From Bartonella sp. DGB1 (lineage in GTDB: Bacteria; Pseudomonadota; Alphaproteobacteria; Rhizobiales; Rhizobiaceae), in assembly GCF_041345015.1 (NCBI RefSeq), contig NZ_CP166769.1:682001-746000 (forward strand): a DNA stretch of 64,000 nt, given 5' to 3'. Position numbers and translations under genes: made by a program. The stretch's first letter is position 1. Each line of letters opens with the position of its first letter. Below the pieces are notes generated by a model that ran no database searches, was not told the DNA's origin, and worked only from the letters and a program-made list of their open reading frames with translations. Of the stretch, positions 59,728-64,000 are shown in pieces.

Positions 59728-60244
59728 TTATTCTAATATATTTATGGAGTAAGTCTGTAAGATATAAGTATGCACCAATGAGTAACTATTGCTTTGCAAA
59801 TAGAATTAAAATTATGGATCAAATGTTTTGGTTATAGTGTCAGATTGGTTATGCTCTGGTTGCTACTCTTGCACTTATAAAAGATATTTATTTAGCTCTC
59901 ATAACAGGCTCTTAGTAATGCTTTTATTACCTGGTAGCTATATAGTTTATAAGAGGATTTTTAAAATTAATTGTTATTTAACTTGTCGAGGTCATATAGC
60001 GATGAAATTTAGAGAAATTTTAAACAGGTTTTATATGTTAGGCTTGTTAGAAAATTACAAAATTTTTTACTAGGCGTTTTTGTATTTATCTTTTTCTTTA
60101 TTATCTCTATTTTTGTTCATATTTTTAACATTCAATAAATTGGATTTAATATTTTTAAAGATTTTGTAAAGATAGTAGTTAGCTATGTAATAAGTTAGCA
60201 AGACTATATATTTTGTGGTAGTAATTCATTAGCCTACCACTAAA
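59728..60244. other. Decayed coding remnants
   Basis: No intact gene is supported. The + strand around 59847-59918 reads QIGYALVATLALIKDIYLAL and ITGS between stops, a membrane-helix-like remnant. An overlapping 81-codon frame at 59828-60073 starts at ATG but has uneven composition and no ribosome site. Both are best read as debris from a membrane protein gene. Confidence 0.45.
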
Positions 60245-61069
60245 TTAATCTATGCATAATTCTAAGGTAAGACCGTCATGCGCTAATTTTACGTTTCCTG
60301 GTAACTTATTGTTAATTTTATTATAATCTAGATTATTTGACATAGCGGTAAGAATAGCGTTATGCGGATTAAAATATTTTATCCAATTTAAAGCATCATC
60401 TAATGATAAATGACTAATGTGTGGTTCTATTTGTAATGCTTCAATAATTAATAAGTTTAAATTTTTGAATTTATCTTTAGTTATAGATGCAAAGTCGTTT
60501 AAATCAATAGAATAGCCAATATTGTTAAATTTAAAGCCAAAGGAATATATTGAGCCATGTAGTTGTAATACAGGATCAAATATTAGATCCCCCCCTGCAC
60601 CACTAATAATAATTTGATCTTTTGCTGTAATTTCTATTGCAGTTAATAATGATGGATAAAAATGTTCATCTTGTGAATGAAAGCAATAACGAAAAGATCT
60701 TTTTAGAGAAGCTATCGTTGCTTTATGACCATATACATATAATTTTTCGTTTACTTTTCTTTTATTTAACGCAAAAACACGTAGGTCATCAATTCCATGA
60801 ATATGATCTGCATGCATGTGAGTATATAATACGGCATCCAATGATTTTACTTGTGCTGTAATTAATTGTGAACGTAAATCAGGTCCAGTATCAATAACTA
60901 CATTAGTTTGTTCACCAGATTTATTTATCCGTTGGACTAATAAACTACAACGTGTGCGGCGATTAAACTTGTTGTTTGGATCACATTCGCCCCAAACACC
61001 ATTAGGACGTGGTACCCCCATCGAAGATCCACAACCTAAAATTGTAATTTTTAATTTATCTTTTATCAT
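60245..61069 (-). CDS. MBL-fold metallohydrolase, PhnP-like
   Basis: 274 residues of metallo-beta-lactamase fold. ILGCGSSMGVPRPNGVWGECDP at the N-terminus, the metal motif THMHADHIHGIDDLRVF at about 80-95, and HISHLSLDDALNWI and TAMSNNLDY later match the PhnP/RNase Z-like group that often follows tatD in Rhizobiales. A cyclic phosphodiesterase activity is known for PhnP; here it is inferred. GGTGA precedes ATG 61069, 12 bases after tatD. Confidence 0.9.
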   Translation of the reverse strand: MIKDKLKITILGCGSSMGVPRPNGVWGECDPNNKFNRRTRCSLLVQRINKSGEQTNVVIDTGPDLRSQLITAQVKSLDAVLYTHMHADHIHGIDDLRVFALNKRKVNEKLYVYGHKATIASLKRSFRYCFHSQDEHFYPSLLTAIEITAKDQIIISGAGGDLIFDPVLQLHGSIYSFGFKFNNIGYSIDLNDFASITKDKFKNLNLLIIEALQIEPHISHLSLDDALNWIKYFNPHNAILTAMSNNLDYNKINNKLPGNVKLAHDGLTLELCID

Positions 61070-61081
61070 TAATCACCTAAA

Positions 61082-61855
61082 TTAGCGTAATTTGGGAAAA
61101 ATTGTATAATTATTATTAGTAGTAATATTGCAGAACTCTAAATAGGTTAACCCAAAAATATTAGCAAGTGTCATCGCTGTTTCAGTTACAAAAGCCGGTT
61201 CATTTCTTTTACCTCTGTATGGTACAGGAGCTAAGTAAGGCGCATCCGTTTCAACTAATATTCTATTAATCGGTATTTCTTTAGCTATATCTCTGACAGC
61301 TTGAGCATTTTTAAAGGTTATTATTCCAGAAAAAGAAAAATATCCACCTAAAGATAAAGCGGCTTCCGCTAGTTTCTCACCTGAAGAAAAAGAATGTAAT
61401 ACAAAATTAAAAGCTTCTTTTTTATAAGAATCTTGTAAAATATCAATCATATCTTCATCACAATTGCGTGAATGAATTATTAAGGGAAGATTTAATTTAC
61501 GCGATAAATTAATATATCTGTTAAAAACAATCTTTTGTTCCTCAATATAAGAAAGATCATGATAATAATCCAATCCCACTTCGCCTAACGCCACAACTTT
61601 AGGATGCTGAGCTAATTTTATTATTTCTTCCTCTTCTATGTCTATTTCTTCCTGCGCTGAACAAGGATGCGTTCCTACAGAGCAATATAATTGCGGATAT
61701 TTATCAATGAGGTTAAATATTTGCTTAATTTTTTTAACTTTACAGCAAATATTAATCATTTTACTTATTTTCTTATCCTTTGCACGTTTTATCACCTCTT
61801 CGATATCTTCATTAAATTGTGCAAAATCTAGATGACAATGACTATCAATCAGCAT
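61082..61855 (-). CDS. tatD: TatD-family metal-dependent hydrolase
   Basis: A TIM-barrel hydrolase with DNase activity in characterised members. 257 residues: metal ligands in MLIDSHCHLDF, SVGTHPCSAQ, ALGEVGLDYYHD, LPLIIHSRNCDED and LVETDAPYLAPVPYRGKRNEP. ATG 61855 lies inside the end of metG (11-base overlap), so translation is probably coupled. Confidence 0.95.
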   Translation of the reverse strand: MLIDSHCHLDFAQFNEDIEEVIKRAKDKKISKMINICCKVKKIKQIFNLIDKYPQLYCSVGTHPCSAQEEIDIEEEEIIKLAQHPKVVALGEVGLDYYHDLSYIEEQKIVFNRYINLSRKLNLPLIIHSRNCDEDMIDILQDSYKKEAFNFVLHSFSSGEKLAEAALSLGGYFSFSGIITFKNAQAVRDIAKEIPINRILVETDAPYLAPVPYRGKRNEPAFVTETAMTLANIFGLTYLEFCNITTNNNYTIFPKLR

Positions 61856-63395
61856 TATTATCTACCTTCTCATTTATGAAACGTGGAAATATAGCTTTTG
61901 GTTCAGGTAATATTGTACCTGGTTTTAAGGGTATATCTATATATTTAAAATTCCGTTCTTCTGGCTCTATAGCTAAAAGATCTAATAATTTGTTGGCTGA
62001 TTCAGGTATGAAAGCAATAAGTAATATTGCTATTCTTCTTAATAATTCTAATGTAATATATAAAATATTTTCAAATTTCTGATAATTAGTTTTCTTTAAT
62101 TCCCAAGGTTTTTGATTAGCAAAATATTTATTTGTGGTGGAAATAATATTAAATATCTCTGATAAGGCATTATTAGGTTGGTTATCTTGCATAGCTTTAA
62201 CTATCAGTTTGTAACTATTTTGCGCATGAGATAACAGCTGTTTTTCCTCTTCATCTAAATTTTTATTTGAGGGTATGCGTGAATTACAATTTTTAGCAAT
62301 CATAGATAATGATCGTTGAGCTAAATTTCCTAAATCATTGGCTAAATCAGAATTAATGCGATTAACCATAGCTTCATGATTGTAATTTCCATCTTGACCT
62401 AACGAAATTTCTCGTAGTAAAAAATAACGAAATTGATCCAAGCCGTAAAGTTTAACTAATTCAAATGGATCTATTATATTACCTAAAGATTTTGACATTT
62501 TTTTATCTTTATTTAATAAGAAACCATGAGCAAAGATATTTTTAGGAGCAGCTAAACCGGCCGATAATAAAAACGCTGGCCAATATATAGCGTGGAAACG
62601 TAAAATATCTTTTCCAATCATATGAGTTGTGGCAGGCCAAAATTTCCATAATTCGCTTTGTTTATTTGGGTAATCCAGATTACTTATATAGTTAGTTAAT
62701 GCATCTACCCACACGTACATAACATGTTTATTATCATTTGGAACTGGTATGCCCCACTCAAACGATGTGCGTGAAATTGAAAAATCTTTTAGACCGCTTT
62801 TTACAAATGTTATAACTTCATTCATCCTCTCTGGAGGTGAAACAAACGAAGGATTAGCTTCATAAAAGTCTAGCAATGGTTGCTGATATTTAGATAGTCT
62901 AAAAAAATAGCTTTCTTCTTCATTCCATTCAACTATAGAGCCGAGCGGCTCTCTTCTTATTCCATGCTCATCTATAGTTGTTTCTTTTTCATCAAAATAG
63001 GCTTCCTGAGTAACAGAATACCACCCTTTATAACCAGAAAGATAAATATCATCATTATCCAGCATTGTTTGCCATAAATGTTGGCAAGATTTTTTATGAT
63101 TATGGTTAGTTGTCCTAACAAAAATATCATAACTAACATTCAATATATTCATCATATCTGAGAATACTTTAGAATTTTTGTCGGCTAATTCTTGGGGTGA
63201 TATCCCCTCTTTTTCTGCTGTTCGTTGCATTTTTAAACCGTGATCATCTGTTCCGGTTGTAAATAAAACTTTATAGCCTAACAAACGATGGAAACGTGCT
63301 AATACATCAGATACAATAACATTATAAGCATGACCTATATGAGGTCTACCATTTGGATAAAAAATAGGGGTAGTAATATAATAATGTTCTGACAT
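61845..63395 (-). CDS. metG: Methionyl-tRNA synthetase
   Basis: Charges tRNA-Met. A class I synthetase of 516 residues: HIGH motif in PNGRPHIGHAYNV (about 15-27), KMSKS in LNKDKKMSKSLGNIIDP, and the anticodon-binding helical domain at the C-terminus. It has no C-terminal tRNA-binding EMAP domain and no four-Cys zinc knuckle, typical of the MetG2-like short type in alphaproteobacteria. Confidence 0.96.
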   Translation of the reverse strand: MSEHYYITTPIFYPNGRPHIGHAYNVIVSDVLARFHRLLGYKVLFTTGTDDHGLKMQRTAEKEGISPQELADKNSKVFSDMMNILNVSYDIFVRTTNHNHKKSCQHLWQTMLDNDDIYLSGYKGWYSVTQEAYFDEKETTIDEHGIRREPLGSIVEWNEEESYFFRLSKYQQPLLDFYEANPSFVSPPERMNEVITFVKSGLKDFSISRTSFEWGIPVPNDNKHVMYVWVDALTNYISNLDYPNKQSELWKFWPATTHMIGKDILRFHAIYWPAFLLSAGLAAPKNIFAHGFLLNKDKKMSKSLGNIIDPFELVKLYGLDQFRYFLLREISLGQDGNYNHEAMVNRINSDLANDLGNLAQRSLSMIAKNCNSRIPSNKNLDEEEKQLLSHAQNSYKLIVKAMQDNQPNNALSEIFNIISTTNKYFANQKPWELKKTNYQKFENILYITLELLRRIAILLIAFIPESANKLLDLLAIEPEERNFKYIDIPLKPGTILPEPKAIFPRFINEKVDNNAD

Positions 63396-63412
63396 AATAG
63401 ATCCTACATAGG

Positions 63413-64000
63413 TTAGTAATTTTTTATATTATAAAAGCAGTTATGTATTTCTTCAATAGTTAATAAAATTGTTTGTTTTTTATCTAAATTATAAATATTA
63501 GTATTAAGAATATTTTGTTGCAATTTAAACCAAAGTTTACTAATTAAATCTGCTTGAGTAAGGTTATTAATTTGTATATATTTTTTTGCTCTAATGTTTA
63601 AAATATATTTTAGATAATTTATGGCTAAATTGTATTTTAATAAATTATTTTCTTCAAATAATTTATTAATTAATAGCATTATTTTATTAAAATTTAATTT
63701 AGATGAGGAAAATATATCGTCAATAGTTTCCAAAATTTTAAGATTGTCATCATTAGAAAATATTATTATATCTCTAACACTACCATTCGCTATAGATAAA
63801 AGTTTTTGCTGTATATTGGTAGGATAATCAAAAAAAGTTTGTAATTGTAATTGTTGTAATATTAGATAAATGTCGTTGTTAGTTAGAGGTAAAAATCTAA
63901 AAGTATGGCATCGTGAGCGAGTAGTGTCTAAAGCTCCTGCCCTTTCATGACATATTAGAATAAATAAAGTTTTTTCAGGAGGTTCTTCTAAAATTTTTAA
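63413..64000 (-). CDS. holB: DNA polymerase III delta' subunit (5' part outside window)
   Basis: Clamp-loader subunit. The 196 codons visible begin mid-gene with LKILEEPPEKTLFILICHE, the AAA+ segment just before sensor 1, then LDTTRSRCHTFRFLPLTNND (the SRC motif with Arg finger), LLSIANGSVRDII and a divergent C-terminal helical domain. The frame is open to the window edge. The start lies upstream, beyond 64000, probably after tmk as in other Rhizobiales. Confidence 0.9.
   Translation of the reverse strand, partial: LKILEEPPEKTLFILICHERAGALDTTRSRCHTFRFLPLTNNDIYLILQQLQLQTFFDYPTNIQQKLLSIANGSVRDIIIFSNDDNLKILETIDDIFSSSKLNFNKIMLLINKLFEENNLLKYNLAINYLKYILNIRAKKYIQINNLTQADLISKLWFKLQQNILNTNIYNLDKKQTILLTIEEIHNCFYNIKNY

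Noticed and set aside
59828-60073. 81-codon ORF in the gene-poor tract
   Set aside because: It has no ribosome site, an odd Cys/Tyr-rich composition and overlaps a better membrane-like remnant in another frame.

Overview
This window looks like chromosome from a host-associated, very AT-rich alphaproteobacterium, most likely of the order Rhizobiales (Hyphomicrobiales; the Brucella/Bartonella/Agrobacterium side). By eye the GC content is near 30% (an estimate, not computed). The lineage call rests on content and order: an Omp10-type outer-membrane lipoprotein beside hemH, as I recall for Brucella; a DUF459 SGNH protein beside an MltB-type transglycosylase; a long coiled-coil protein resembling the growth-pole-ring proteins GPR/RgsE; the string nuoA-N, birA, rnj, proS, lolC, lolD, dnaE; divK; hfq-hflX; and tatD-metG-holB. 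No tRNA, rRNA, CRISPR array or intact transposase was seen.

Layout. 1-6.5 kb: envelope and growth genes (frameshifted murJ, rpsU, a TPR lipoprotein, DUF459, mltB-type, hemH, omp10). 6.6-16.6 kb: pepF, a degenerate NtrC-type regulator, purine genes (guaB, guaA, gpt), rsmB, a PAP2 phosphatase, a Nudix hydrolase and an unlisted 35-residue basic protein. 16.8-41.0 kb: one long co-directional block holding all 14 complex I genes, then birA, rnj, proS, lolCD and dnaE. 41-53.3 kb: divK, sufA-type, mazG, maeB, the GPR-like gene, ferredoxin, folP, folK, a membrane protein, a 50-residue DUF5993-like protein and dsbB. 53.4-55.0 kb: hfq-hflX. 55-60.2 kb: a gene-poor tract with a few short genes, an AEC transporter, a prophage-like lipoprotein, several long inverted repeats and decayed coding remnants. 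60.2-64 kb: an MBL-fold hydrolase, tatD, metG and holB (cut by the window end).

The most unusual feature is a set of short tandem duplications at gene borders. Three full 124-bp copies of the nuoD start region stand in front of nuoD, each an open mini-ORF with its own ribosome-binding site, and each stop overlaps the next start by 8 bases. The GPR-like/maeB junction carries a 273-bp duplication with decayed ends of both genes. A rotted copy of the Nudix 3' half fills the guaA-Nudix gap. A 12-bp unit with a Shine-Dalgarno core is repeated three times before the DUF5993-like gene, and the rpsU 3' end is echoed downstream. Together these suggest a genome that makes local tandem duplications and lets them decay slowly between genes.
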